Positions 35,463 to 43,664 of a DNA stretch of 64,000 nucleotides are shown here, piece after piece. Location of the stretch: positions 992,001 through 1,056,000 of the forward strand of contig NZ_CP023564.1 of NCBI RefSeq assembly GCF_002407065.1. Reading direction: 5' to 3'. The notes beneath the pieces are model-generated. The model was not told the DNA's origin. It did not search any database and worked only from the letters and a program-made list of their open reading frames with translations. Each line of letters begins with the position of its first letter. Within the stretch, counting starts at the first letter, position 1. A program made the position numbers and the translations under genes. The DNA comes from Brachybacterium ginsengisoli. Its GTDB lineage: Bacteria; Actinomycetota; Actinomycetes; Actinomycetales; Dermabacteraceae.

Positions 35463-36551
35463 ATGACCCGTACCGCCCTGATCGCCGCCGGCGGGTACTC
35501 CCGCAGCGGCTCCGGCCGCGGCCCCGGCATCGAGATCCTGTCGTTGACCACCGAGGGGGACGGCGGAGCGCCGGTGGTGGAGCGGCTCGCGGTCGTGGAC
35601 CTGCCCGACCCGTCGTTCGTCCTGTGGAGCGAGGACGGGAGCGTGCTGCACGCCGTGCTGGAGACCGATCCCACCCGGGTGGTCGCCATGCGGGTCTCGG
35701 CCGACGGCCGTGAGGCCGAGGTCATCGGCGACCTGGTCCTGGAGGGCTCGGGCGGATGCCATCTGAGCCGCGGAACCGTTCCTTCCACCCTGATCGTGGC
35801 GCAGTACGGCGCGGGCACCGTGGCCACGGTGCGGCTGGATGCCGAGGGCAGGCCGATCCAGCAGATCGACCTGGACGACCACCGCGAGCTCCTCGAGCGC
35901 GGGGACGAAGCCGGCGCCGACGACGATCCGCACCCGCATCAGGTCGTCGCCCTCCCCGGCACGCGCGTGCTCGCGGTCCCGGATCTCGGCCTGGACCGGG
36001 TGCTGCTGTACCGCCAGGACACCGAGGGGATGATCGATCTGGCGGGCGAGATCCCGCTCAGCCGGGGCAGCGGTCCGCGGCATCTCGCGGCGGATCATGA
36101 ATCCGAGCAGCTCCACATCGCCTGCGAGCGCTCGGGCATGGTCGCCACCGCCGTGCGGGGCGAGAGCTCGTCGCAGAGCCGACTGCCCTCCGCGCTGGAG
36201 GGTCCCACGCACCGCTGGAGCGTGCGCTCGATGATCCCCGCCAGCGGGAGCGAGGAGCCGAACGCGGTCTCCCACATCGAGCTGACCGCGGATGAGTCCG
36301 CGCTCCTGGTCGCGAACCGGGGGCCCGACACCCTCTCGCTGCTCTCGCTGGCGCCGATGCGTCCGCAGCTGGTGACCGAGATCGAGGTGGGGGAGCATCC
36401 GCGCCATTTCACCCAGCTGGAGGACCTGGTGCTGGTCGCGGCCCAGGGGGCGGACCGCATCGATGTGCTCCGTCGCCGCGACGAGGAGCTCGCCTCGGCA
36501 GGGGAGCCGATCCCGGCTCCGTCGGTGTCCTGTCTCGCGGTGCGACCCTGA
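35463..36551 (+). CDS. lactonase-family beta-propeller protein (6-phosphogluconolactonase YbhE/Pgl type)
   Basis: The 362-residue protein shows the repeated blade pattern of the seven-bladed lactonase family: GGYSRSGSGRGPGIEILSLT at the start, SRGTVPSTLIVAQYGAGTVATVRLDAEGR, DPHPHQVVALPGTRVLAVPDLGLDRVLLYR with the family DxHPH-like motif, SGPRHLAADHESEQLHIACE, NAVSHIELTADESALLVANRGPDTLSLL and GEHPRHFTQLEDLVLVAAQGADRIDVLRR. Characterised members hydrolyse 6-phosphogluconolactone, but many are unassigned. The gene lies between the exporter and galK. Confidence 0.87.
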   Translation: MTRTALIAAGGYSRSGSGRGPGIEILSLTTEGDGGAPVVERLAVVDLPDPSFVLWSEDGSVLHAVLETDPTRVVAMRVSADGREAEVIGDLVLEGSGGCHLSRGTVPSTLIVAQYGAGTVATVRLDAEGRPIQQIDLDDHRELLERGDEAGADDDPHPHQVVALPGTRVLAVPDLGLDRVLLYRQDTEGMIDLAGEIPLSRGSGPRHLAADHESEQLHIACERSGMVATAVRGESSSQSRLPSALEGPTHRWSVRSMIPASGSEEPNAVSHIELTADESALLVANRGPDTLSLLSLAPMRPQLVTEIEVGEHPRHFTQLEDLVLVAAQGADRIDVLRRRDEELASAGEPIPAPSVSCLAVRP

Positions 36552-36585
36552 ATGTCCCGTCCTGTGCTCTTGTCGTGATGACGGT

Positions 36586-36591
36586 TAGACT
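36586..36591 (+). promoter_or_regulatory. possible -10 for galK
   Basis: TAGACT, 69 nt before the galK start. A TTGTCG at 36570 is too close (10 nt) to be its -35. Confidence 0.35.
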
Positions 36592-36660
36592 CTCCGTCGG
36601 CGTGCCGGGCGAAGGTCGTCCTCCTCGCGCCCGGCCACTGTCCGCTCCGGAAGGAACTTC

Positions 36661-37920
36661 ATGACCAGCACCGATTCCCGCACTGCTCACGCGCCTGCCG
36701 CCACGGGCACCGATCGGGCCGCGGTGGAGCTCTCCGCCGCTCCCGAGCGGTCCGTCGCCGCGGACAGGGCGGCGAAGCTGTTCGAGGAGTCCTTCGGGTA
36801 CGCGCCCGACGGTGTCTGGTCGGCCCCCGGCCGCGTGAACATCATCGGCGAGCACGTCGACTACCAGGACGGCCTGTGCCTCCCGATGGCGATCTCCCAC
36901 CGTTGCTTCGCCGCCGCCGCACGCACGCCCACGAACCGGCTGCGCCTGCGCTCCGCCCAGGACGAGACCGTGCTGGACATCGACGCCCGCGAGCTGACCG
37001 CCGAGGCCGTCTCCGGCTGGCCCGCCTATGTGGCAGGCGTGCTGTGGGCGCTCAGCTCCCGGATCTCGGGCGCCTCCACCCGGGGCATGGACATCCTGAT
37101 CGACGGGCAGGTGCCGCTCGGCGCGGGTCTGTCCAGCTCGGCCGCGCTGGAGTGCGCCGCCGCGGAGGCCATCGAGGACCTGCTGAGCCTCGGCACCGGA
37201 CCGCTGGACCGCGTGCGCGCCGCGATCACCGCCGAGACCGACTTCGCCGGCGCCTCCACGGGCGGGCTGGACCAGTCCGCCTCCGTCCTCTCCCGCGAGG
37301 GCCACGCGCTCTACCTCGACTGCCGCGACTTCTCCACCCGCCCGGTGCCGTGGGATCTCGCCTCGCAGGACCTGGCGCTGCTCATCACGGACACCCGCGC
37401 CGAGCACTCCCACGTGGACGGCGAGTACACCGCGCGCCGCGCGGACAGCGAGAGCGCCGCGCAGGCGCTCGATCTGCCCACGCTGCGCGACGCCGATCCG
37501 GCGCAGCTGGACGCGTTCCTGGCCCGCATCGACGACGAGGTGGTGCGCCGCCGCGCCCGCCACGTGATCACGGAGATCCAGCGGGTGCGGGAGTTCGACG
37601 CCCTGCTGGCGAGCGGCACCGTCCGCGAGCACGTCGCCGAGCTCGGCGCCCTGCTGAACGCCTCGCACGACTCGCTGCGCGAGGACTACGAGGTCACCGT
37701 CCCGCACCTCGACGTCGCGGTCGACGCGGCCCGTGCGGCCGGCGCCCACGGCGCCCGCATGACCGGCGGCGGCTTCGGCGGCTCGACCATCGCACTGGTC
37801 GAGGCCGACCAGGCACAGGCAGTCGCCGAGTCGATCGCGGCGGCCTTCGCCGACCAGGGCTTCGACGCCCCGGTCTTCTTCCTCGCGCTGCCCTCCGACG
37901 GGGCCGGTCAGGACCGCTGA
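36661..37920 (+). CDS. galK: galactokinase
   Basis: The 419-residue GHMP kinase phosphorylates galactose at C1. It has the galactokinase signature SAPGRVNIIGEHVDYQDG (about residues 54-71), the ATP-binding GAGLSSSAALECA (about 155-167) and the C-terminal GARMTGGGFGGSTIALV (about 363-379). The N-terminal 30 residues are an extension. GGAA stands 6 nt before the ATG. No galT or galE is adjacent, so the Leloir pathway must be completed elsewhere. A possible -10 (TAGACT) is at 36586-36591. Confidence 0.93.
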   Translation: MTSTDSRTAHAPAATGTDRAAVELSAAPERSVAADRAAKLFEESFGYAPDGVWSAPGRVNIIGEHVDYQDGLCLPMAISHRCFAAAARTPTNRLRLRSAQDETVLDIDARELTAEAVSGWPAYVAGVLWALSSRISGASTRGMDILIDGQVPLGAGLSSSAALECAAAEAIEDLLSLGTGPLDRVRAAITAETDFAGASTGGLDQSASVLSREGHALYLDCRDFSTRPVPWDLASQDLALLITDTRAEHSHVDGEYTARRADSESAAQALDLPTLRDADPAQLDAFLARIDDEVVRRRARHVITEIQRVREFDALLASGTVREHVAELGALLNASHDSLREDYEVTVPHLDVAVDAARAAGAHGARMTGGGFGGSTIALVEADQAQAVAESIAAAFADQGFDAPVFFLALPSDGAGQDR

Positions 37921-37936
37921 GCCCCGCTGCAGGGTC

Positions 37937-37969
37937 GCCGAGCTCTGCGGCAGGACCGCTGAGCTCGGC
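37937..37969. terminator. bidirectional terminator between galK and the adenosine deaminase gene
   Basis: A perfect 9-bp stem (GCCGAGCTC/GAGCTCGGC) extended by an inner GCGG/CCGC, lying between convergent genes. Confidence 0.75.
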
Positions 37970-37987
37970 CGCCGGGCGGCGACGCGC

Positions 37988-39007
37988 TCAGGCCAGCCAG
38001 TCCCGCACCCCGGCCAGCAGGCCCTCCTTGACCGTCTCCGGTGCGGAGGAGACCTGGATCGACGAGGCGGCGAGGTCCGCGAGCTCGGTGTCCCCGAACC
38101 CCATCGCACGGGCCGTCTCGTACTGGTCCACCAGGCGGGAGCCGAACAGCAGCGGATCGTCGGCTCCCAGGGCGATCCTCGCCCCGGCGTCCACCAGGCG
38201 GCGCAGGGGCACGTCGGCCGCCTGCTCGACCACGCCGAGCGAGGCGTTCGAGGCCGGGCACACCTCGAGACCGATCCCGGCCTCGACCACCGCGTCGAGC
38301 AGGGCCTGGTCCTCGGCCGCCCGCACCCCGTGCCCCAGCCGGTCCGGGTGCAGATTCTCCACCACGTCCTGCACATGGGCGGGGCCCAGCAGCTCGCCGC
38401 CGTGAGGGACGGACAGCAGGCCGGCGTCCCGGGCGATCCGGAAGGCGGGCGCGAACTCCGCCGTCGAGCCGCGCCGCTCGTCGTTGGAGAGCCCGAAGCC
38501 GATCACGGCCCCCGCGTGCCGCGCCGCGAGCCGGGCGAGCATTCGGGCGTCCAGCGGATGCCGGGTGCGGGAGGCGGCGATGACGATCCCGATGCTGACA
38601 CCGGTCTCGCGCTCGGAGCGCACGGCCTGGTCCAGCAGGATCTCGATCGCCGGGGTCAGACCGCCCACGAACGGGGCGTAGCTGGTGGGGTCCACCTGCA
38701 GCTCGAGACGTCCTGATCCCTCGGCGGCGTCGTCCTCGGCGGCCTCGTGGAGGATCCGCCGCATCGCCGCCTCGGAGTCGACCACGGCGCGGGCCGCGTC
38801 GTACTGGCGCTGGAAGCGGAACCAGCCGCGACGGGTCGGCTCGACCTGCAGGGCGACGTCGTCGGTGAGGGAGCGGGGCAGACGGATCCCGCGCTCCTCG
38901 GCGAGCTCCCTCAGCGTGGACGGGCGCATCGACCCCGTGAAGTGGAGGTGCAGATGCGCCTTCGGCAGCGCGGAGAGGTCGCGCTGCCCGCCCTCGGCCG
39001 TGTTCAT
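37988..39007 (-). CDS. add: adenosine deaminase-family protein
   Basis: The 339-residue metallo-hydrolase has the ADA fold with all catalytic residues visible: zinc motif KAHLHLHFTGS, HGGE with the catalytic Glu, DRLGHG, CPASNASLG and GADDPLLFG. The zinc-binding segment reads HLHLHFTGS rather than the HVHLDG of classical adenosine deaminases, so another deaminase substrate is possible. The preceding aminotransferase stop lies 10 bp upstream on the same strand, so this is the second gene of an operon. Confidence 0.8.
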   Translation of the reverse strand: MNTAEGGQRDLSALPKAHLHLHFTGSMRPSTLRELAEERGIRLPRSLTDDVALQVEPTRRGWFRFQRQYDAARAVVDSEAAMRRILHEAAEDDAAEGSGRLELQVDPTSYAPFVGGLTPAIEILLDQAVRSERETGVSIGIVIAASRTRHPLDARMLARLAARHAGAVIGFGLSNDERRGSTAEFAPAFRIARDAGLLSVPHGGELLGPAHVQDVVENLHPDRLGHGVRAAEDQALLDAVVEAGIGLEVCPASNASLGVVEQAADVPLRRLVDAGARIALGADDPLLFGSRLVDQYETARAMGFGDTELADLAASSIQVSSAPETVKEGLLAGVRDWLA

Positions 39008-39017
39008 CGCCCGATGA

Positions 39018-40274
39018 TCACTCGGACAGCAGCGCGATCACCCGGTCGATGCCCTCGCGGATGTCATCGTCGCCGAGCGCGTAGGAGAAGCGCAGGTGGC
39101 CCGGGGCGCCGAACGCCTCGCCGGGCACCGCGGCGACCTCGGCCTCCTCGAGGATGACGGTCGCCAGCTCGGTGGAGGTGGTGATCTCGCGACCGCGGAT
39201 CGTCCGGCCCAACGCCTGGGAGACGTCCGGGAAGGCGTAGAACGCCCCGGTGGGGGTGGGGACGGTGAAGCCCGGGACCTGCGAGAGCTTCTCGACGATC
39301 AGCCGGCGCCGACGGTCGAAGGCGACGCGCATCTCCTCGACCGGCTCGGTGGGGCCGGTCAGCGCCGCCAGCGCCGCACGCTGGGCGATGTTGTTGACGT
39401 GCGAGGTGAGGTGCGACTGGAGGTTCGTCGCGGCCTTGATGACGTCGGCGGGGCCCACCATCCAGCCCACGCGCCATCCGGTCATCGCGAAGGACTTCGC
39501 CACGCCGCCGAGCAGCACCGTGGTCTCGGCAAGCTCGGGGACGGCCTTCAGCACCGAGGTGAAGGGCATGCCCTCGTAGGTCAGGGCCTGGTAGATCTCG
39601 TCGGTCACGACCCAGATCCCGTGCTCGAGCGCCCAGCGACCGATCTCGGTGACCTGCTCGGGGGAGAGGACCACGCCGGTGGGGTTGGAGGGCGAGCAGA
39701 GCAGGAGGGCCCTGGTGTTCTCCGTGCGGGCGGCCTCGAGCTGGTCGACGGTGGGCACGTAGTTCTGCTCCACGCCGGCCAGGACCGGCACCTCGACGGC
39801 TCCGGCCTGCCGGATCGCCTCGGGGTAGGTGGTCCAGTACGGCGCGGGCAGGATGACCTCGTCGCCCGGATCCAGCAGGGTCGCGAAGGTCTGGAAGACG
39901 GCCTGCTTGCCGCCGTTGGTCACGAGCACCTGGGAGGGGTCGATCTCCAGGCCGGTCGACGCCGAGAAGGACTCCGCGAGGGCCGCCCTGAGGTCGGGCA
40001 GGCCGCCGGTGGCGGAGTAGCGGTGAGTGGCCGGATCCTGCGCCGCCTCGATCGCCGCGGCGACGATGTGCTGCGGGGTGGGGAAGTCGGGCTCGCCGGC
40101 GCCGAAGCCGATCACGGGGCGGCCGGCGGCCTTGAGCGCCTTGGCCGTGGCGTCGACCGCGAGGGTCGCGGAGGGCTGGATCGCTCCCACGCGCTGCGAG
40201 ACGCGGGCATGCTGCTCGGCATGCGAGGAGGACTGCGGGCTGGTCGCGGAGATGCTGGCATCGTCGGTGGTCAC
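39018..40274 (-). CDS. aspC: pyridoxal-phosphate aspartate aminotransferase
   Basis: The 418-residue class I aminotransferase carries [66 protein letters not shown] and the PLP lysine in [19 protein letters not shown]. The final substrate-binding arginine is in LRFSYALG. It fits the class Ib aspartate aminotransferases, commonly placed before secE in actinobacteria. GTG at 40274 follows CACGAT by 6 nt. The N-terminal 25 residues (Ser/Thr-rich) may be an extension. Confidence 0.9.
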   Translation of the reverse strand: MTTDDASISATSPQSSSHAEQHARVSQRVGAIQPSATLAVDATAKALKAAGRPVIGFGAGEPDFPTPQHIVAAAIEAAQDPATHRYSATGGLPDLRAALAESFSASTGLEIDPSQVLVTNGGKQAVFQTFATLLDPGDEVILPAPYWTTYPEAIRQAGAVEVPVLAGVEQNYVPTVDQLEAARTENTRALLLCSPSNPTGVVLSPEQVTEIGRWALEHGIWVVTDEIYQALTYEGMPFTSVLKAVPELAETTVLLGGVAKSFAMTGWRVGWMVGPADVIKAATNLQSHLTSHVNNIAQRAALAALTGPTEPVEEMRVAFDRRRRLIVEKLSQVPGFTVPTPTGAFYAFPDVSQALGRTIRGREITTSTELATVILEEAEVAAVPGEAFGAPGHLRFSYALGDDDIREGIDRVIALLSE

Positions 40275-40280
40275 CGGACC

Positions 40281-40286
40281 ATCGTG
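40281..40286 (-). promoter_or_regulatory. leaderless-type -10 for the aminotransferase operon
   Basis: CACGAT on the minus strand, 6 nt before the GTG at 40274. Confidence 0.5.
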
Positions 40287-40484
40287 GCAGAGCTCGCCGT
40301 CCGCCGCCAGATCGACCCGCTGGTGGACGGCGCACGGATCGTCGCCGGTGACGGCCCGGTCGGAGCGGGCTGCGCCCCGCGACGACAGGGCGGGGGAGTC
40401 GGCCCGGGGGAGTCCCGGGAGGGTGCGGGAGGAGTCCGGGGGAGTGGCCTGCGTCTCCTCGGAATGTGATCTGACGCCGGTCGA

Positions 40485-40514
40485 TTCGCACCAGGTCCCC
40501 GCGCCTTGTATGCT
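40485..40514 (+). promoter_or_regulatory. promoter of tRNA-Trp (and secE-nusG)
   Basis: TTCGCA (40485-40490), 18-nt spacer, TATGCT (40509-40514). The 10-mer CTTGTATGCT is identical to the one at the rpoB promoter. Confidence 0.65.
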
Positions 40515-40584
40515 GGTCGCTGGTCCGAATCGCTGGACCCTTCCGGGGGTTCGCGAAAGACCTCATGAGGCTCGTTCCTCATGA

Positions 40585-40657
40585 AGGGCAGTGGCGCAAT
40601 TGGTAGCGCAGCGGTCTCCAAAACCGCAGGTTGCAGGTTCGAGCCCTGTCTGCCCTG
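40585..40657 (+). tRNA. trnW: tRNA-Trp (anticodon CCA)
   Basis: 73 nt with complete cloverleaf: acceptor AGGGCAG pairs with CTGCCCT (40650-40656), discriminator G at 40657; anticodon stem GCGGT/ACCGC with loop CTCCAAA and anticodon CCA at 40618-40620; T arm ends in GTTCGAGCC. No CCA is encoded. It stands before secE as in most actinobacteria. Confidence 0.97.
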
Positions 40658-40718
40658 CCGGTCCGGTCGGGGTCACCCGACCGGATGCGGATGACCTCGA
40701 CGAGATCGGACAGCCAGA

Positions 40719-40985
40719 GTGAACTCCAGCCAGAACGCCCCGTCGACGCCCACCGGTGCCGACGCCCAGGGCTCCGGGTCGAAGAACCCGTTCCTGGCGA
40801 TCGGTCTGTTCATCCGGCAGGTCCTCGCGGAGCTGAGGAAGGTCGTCGCCCCGACGCGTCGGGAACTGGTCCTGTACACGATCACGGTCCTGCTGTTCGT
40901 GGTCTTCATGATCCTGCTGATCTTCGGTCTCGACGCCGCGTTCAGCTGGCTGTCCCGGATCGCCTTCACGGTCCCCGACGTGTGA
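40719..40985 (+). CDS. secE: preprotein translocase subunit SecE
   Basis: The 88-residue protein has a polar N-terminus, the amphipathic segment [24 protein letters not shown] and one transmembrane helix ([21 protein letters not shown]), the standard short bacterial SecE. It stabilises SecY in the translocon. GTG start, 62 nt after tRNA-Trp; nusG follows after 76 nt. Confidence 0.95.
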   Translation: MNSSQNAPSTPTGADAQGSGSKNPFLAIGLFIRQVLAELRKVVAPTRRELVLYTITVLLFVVFMILLIFGLDAAFSWLSRIAFTVPDV

Positions 40986-41061
40986 GTCGCGGACCGATCC
41001 GCACCCCGCACAGCACCGTGACCGATCAGTTCCACGCCGCCAGGAAGGCAGACTCCCGCCG

Positions 41062-42015
41062 ATGAGCGACCAGACCGCTACCCCCGACGAGTCCTACGAG
41101 GACCTCGACGACTCCCTCTCCTTCTCCGCCTCGGGCTCCGACGCCGACGCCGCCGAGACGGATTCCGTCCCGGCCGACGGCGAGGTCGCACAGGCCGACG
41201 GTGCTGTCGACGAGGTCGAGACCGCGGACTCCGAGGATGACGCCGCAGACACGGAGGCCCCCGCGGCCGAGGACGACCCCGCCGCCGATGACACGGTCGA
41301 CGACGAGGGCGAGCCCGCCGAGGGCGACGCCGACGACGAGGTCGAGCCCGCCGAGGGCGAGGAGGCCGCCGCCTCCGAGGAGTCCGCCTCCGAGGAGCCC
41401 GAGGAGGAGGACCCGCTGGTGACGCTCAAGCGCCACCTGCGTGCCGCCCCCGGCGAGTGGTACGTCATCCACTCCTACTCCGGTCACGAGAACCGCGTGA
41501 AGACCCAGCTGGCCACGCGCACCGAGACCCAGGACATGGAGGAGTACATCTTCGAGGTCCAGGTCCCGATGGAGGACGCGACCGAGGTCAAGAACGGCCA
41601 GAAGAAGATCGTCCGCCGTGTGCGCGTCCCCGGATACGTGCTGGTCCGCATGGAGCTGACCACCGAGTCCTGGCGAGTCGTGCGTGACACCCCGGGTGTC
41701 ACCGGCTTCGTCGGCAATGCGACCGATCCGACGCCGCTGAGCTTCGACGAGATCTTCTCGATGCTCTCGCCGTCCGTCGGCCTGCCGGAGAAGAAGCGCG
41801 CCGCGGGTTCGACCGCGGGCCGCCCCGCCGCTGCGCAGAAGGTCCCCGACTTCCAGGTCGGCGAGTCCGTCACCGTCATGGACGGCCCCTTCGAGACCAT
41901 GCCGGCGACGATCTCCGAGATCCATGCGGAGACGCAGAAGCTCCAGGTCCTGGTGTCCATCTTCGGGCGCGAGACCCCGGTCGAGCTGGCGTTCGACCAG
42001 GTCGCCAAGATCTGA
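41062..42015 (+). CDS. nusG: transcription termination/antitermination factor NusG with a long acidic N-terminal extension
   Basis: The 317-residue protein has the NGN domain from about residue 130 ([23 protein letters not shown]), including [26 protein letters not shown], and the KOW domain from about 263 ([24 protein letters not shown]). It binds the RNA polymerase clamp and links it to Rho or the ribosome. The first 115 residues are almost entirely Asp, Glu, Ala and Ser, much longer than in Escherichia coli (181 residues total) though extensions occur in actinobacteria. GGAAGG precedes the ATG. Confidence 0.95.
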   Translation: MSDQTATPDESYEDLDDSLSFSASGSDADAAETDSVPADGEVAQADGAVDEVETADSEDDAADTEAPAAEDDPAADDTVDDEGEPAEGDADDEVEPAEGEEAAASEESASEEPEEEDPLVTLKRHLRAAPGEWYVIHSYSGHENRVKTQLATRTETQDMEEYIFEVQVPMEDATEVKNGQKKIVRRVRVPGYVLVRMELTTESWRVVRDTPGVTGFVGNATDPTPLSFDEIFSMLSPSVGLPEKKRAAGSTAGRPAAAQKVPDFQVGESVTVMDGPFETMPATISEIHAETQKLQVLVSIFGRETPVELAFDQVAKI

Positions 42016-42021
42016 GCGGCG

Positions 42022-42042
42022 CGCGCTGCCCCGCGCAGCGCG
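42022..42042 (+). terminator. hairpin after nusG
   Basis: A perfect 8-bp stem (CGCGCTGC/GCAGCGCG) with a 5-nt loop, 6 nt after the stop. Confidence 0.55.
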
Positions 42043-42071
42043 AATACGACCGGGATCACCCCCGATTCCGG

Positions 42072-42100
42072 TCGACGCCGCCGCGACGTGCAGGTAACGT
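42072..42100 (+). promoter_or_regulatory. promoter of rplK-rplA
   Basis: TCGACG (42072-42077), 17-nt spacer, TAACGT (42095-42100), about 100 nt before rplK. Confidence 0.5.
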
Positions 42101-42200
42101 CGCACCCCGGACCTGTTCCCGCCGTGCGCGGGCCCGGGTCCTGCAGTGGGAGGAGCGCGTGATGAGCTCCGCCCGGACCACACCACAGTAAGGAAGAGCA

Positions 42201-42632
42201 ATGGCTCCCAAGAAGAAGATCGCGAGCGTCATCAAGCTCCAGATCCAGGCCGGCCAGGCCACCCCTGCGCCGCCCGTGGGTCCCGCGCTCGGCGCTGCCG
42301 GCGTGAACATGATGGAGTTCGTGAAGGCCTACAACGATCGCACCGCGGACATGCGCGGCAACATCGTCCCGGTCGAGATCACGGTCTACGAGGATCGCTC
42401 GTTCACCTTCATCACGAAGACCCCGCCGGCCGCAGAGCTCATCAAGAAGGCCGCCGGCCTCCAGAAGGGCTCCGCCGTCCCGCACACCGACAAGGTCGGC
42501 AAGATCACCCAGGCACAGGTCCGCGAGATCGCGGAGACCAAGATGCCTGATCTGAACGCGAACGACATGGATGCCGCGGCGAAGATCGTCGAGGGCACCG
42601 CTCGTTCCATGGGCATCACGGTGGAGGGCTGA
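42201..42632 (+). CDS. rplK: 50S ribosomal protein uL11
   Basis: The 143-residue protein shows the full L11 sequence: [37 protein letters not shown] in the N-terminal domain and [30 protein letters not shown] in the rRNA-binding C-terminal domain. It forms the GTPase-associated centre with 23S rRNA. rplA starts 4 nt after its stop. AAGGAAGAGCA precedes the ATG. Confidence 0.98.
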   Translation: MAPKKKIASVIKLQIQAGQATPAPPVGPALGAAGVNMMEFVKAYNDRTADMRGNIVPVEITVYEDRSFTFITKTPPAAELIKKAAGLQKGSAVPHTDKVGKITQAQVREIAETKMPDLNANDMDAAAKIVEGTARSMGITVEG

Positions 42633-42636
42633 CGAC

Positions 42637-43356
42637 ATGGGTTTCCGTAGCAAGGCATACAAGAACGGTGCGGCCCTGATCGAGGCCGGCCGTGCATACT
42701 CCCCGCTCGACGCGCTGCGTCTGGCGCAGAAGTCCTCCCCCGCGAAGTTCGATGCCTCGGTCGAGGTCTCGATGCGCCTGGGCGTGGATCCCCGCAAGGC
42801 GGACCAGATGGTGCGCGGCACCGTCAACCTGCCCAACGGCACCGGCAAGACCGCCCGCGTCATCGTCTTCGCGACCGGTGCGCAGGCCGACGCCGCCCGC
42901 GAGGCCGGCGCCGACGAGGTCGGCGACGACGACCTGATCGAGAAGGTCGCCGGCGGCTGGACCGACTTCGACGCGGCCGTGGCCACGCCGAACCTCATGG
43001 GCAAGGTGGGCAAGCTGGGCCGCGTGCTCGGCCCCCGCGGCCTCATGCCGAACCCCAAGACCGGCACCGTCACCATGGACGTGACCAAGGCCGTCTCGGA
43101 CATAAAGGGCGGCAAGATCGAGTTCCGCACCGACCGTGCAGCCAACCTGCACTACATCGTCGGCAAGGTCTCGTTCTCCGACACCAATCTGGTCGAGAAC
43201 TACGTCGCCGCGCTCGATGAGATCCTGCGTCTCAAGCCGTCCTCCTCGAAGGGCCGCTACATCGAGAAGATCACCGTGTCCACCACCATGGGCCCGGGCA
43301 TCCCGGTCGACGTGAACCGTACGCGCAACCTCCTCGAGGACACCGACGAGGCCTGA
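42637..43356 (+). CDS. rplA: 50S ribosomal protein uL1
   Basis: The 239-residue protein has the L1 signatures [58 protein letters not shown] and [15 protein letters not shown]. It binds the L1 stalk of 23S rRNA and can repress its own operon in other bacteria. I use ATG 42637, which gives the usual family start ([11 protein letters not shown]). A strong terminator follows at 43383. Confidence 0.98.
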   Translation: MGFRSKAYKNGAALIEAGRAYSPLDALRLAQKSSPAKFDASVEVSMRLGVDPRKADQMVRGTVNLPNGTGKTARVIVFATGAQADAAREAGADEVGDDDLIEKVAGGWTDFDAAVATPNLMGKVGKLGRVLGPRGLMPNPKTGTVTMDVTKAVSDIKGGKIEFRTDRAANLHYIVGKVSFSDTNLVENYVAALDEILRLKPSSSKGRYIEKITVSTTMGPGIPVDVNRTRNLLEDTDEA

Positions 43357-43382
43357 GCCTCCCGGCCCCCAGAGGGTGCATC

Positions 43383-43420
43383 ACGACGCCCCGTCCACCA
43401 TCCGGTGGGCGGGGCGTCGT
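43383..43420 (+). terminator. terminator of rplK-rplA
   Basis: A 17-bp stem with a 4-nt loop and a single U.G wobble, 26 nt after the stop. Confidence 0.85.
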
Positions 43421-43489
43421 CATGCTCAGGGCGTGCGGTGCGGTGCCGGGGCTCCAGCCGGAGCGTGCCCCTGCCTGGTGCCCCGCTGT

Positions 43490-43527
43490 TGTGCGCTGTG
43501 CTTCCAGCTCTGGAAGCACAGCGCACA
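43490..43527. repeat. 38-bp near-perfect palindrome downstream of rplA
   Basis: Two 18-bp arms (TGTGCGCTGTGCTTCCAG and its exact complement) separated by only CT. No gene or recognisable promoter accompanies it. Confidence 0.9.
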
Positions 43528-43576
43528 GTCGCGTCCCCGGGGCGGGGATGTCGCACAATCTTGTCCCCGGGGCGGG
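43522..43576. repeat. tandem direct repeat, 30-bp period, overlapping the palindrome arm
   Basis: CGCACAGTCGCG + TCCCCGGGGCGGG at 43522-43546 and CGCACAATCTTG + TCCCCGGGGCGGG at 43552-43576, 22 of 25 positions identical. Confidence 0.8.
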
Positions 43577-43652
43577 ACTCTGAAGGGCACGCGTCCGGAG
43601 GGTGAGGTTCCGGACCATCGGGGTTCCGGGCGTGCGGCGCGGCGCCGGCGGC

Positions 43653-43658
43653 TACGGT
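43653..43658 (+). promoter_or_regulatory. leaderless-type -10 for the kinase-like gene
   Basis: TACGGT, 6 nt before the GTG at 43665. Confidence 0.6.
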
Positions 43659-43664
43659 GAGCCG

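Noticed and set aside
36570-36591. TTGTCG ... TAGACT as a complete galK promoter
   Set aside because: The spacing is only 10 nt. TAGACT may still be a -10, but the -35 is not this hexamer.
43376-43660. Short frames over the palindrome and tandem repeat after rplA
   Set aside because: Cys/Arg/Pro-rich with no start context; explained by repeat DNA.
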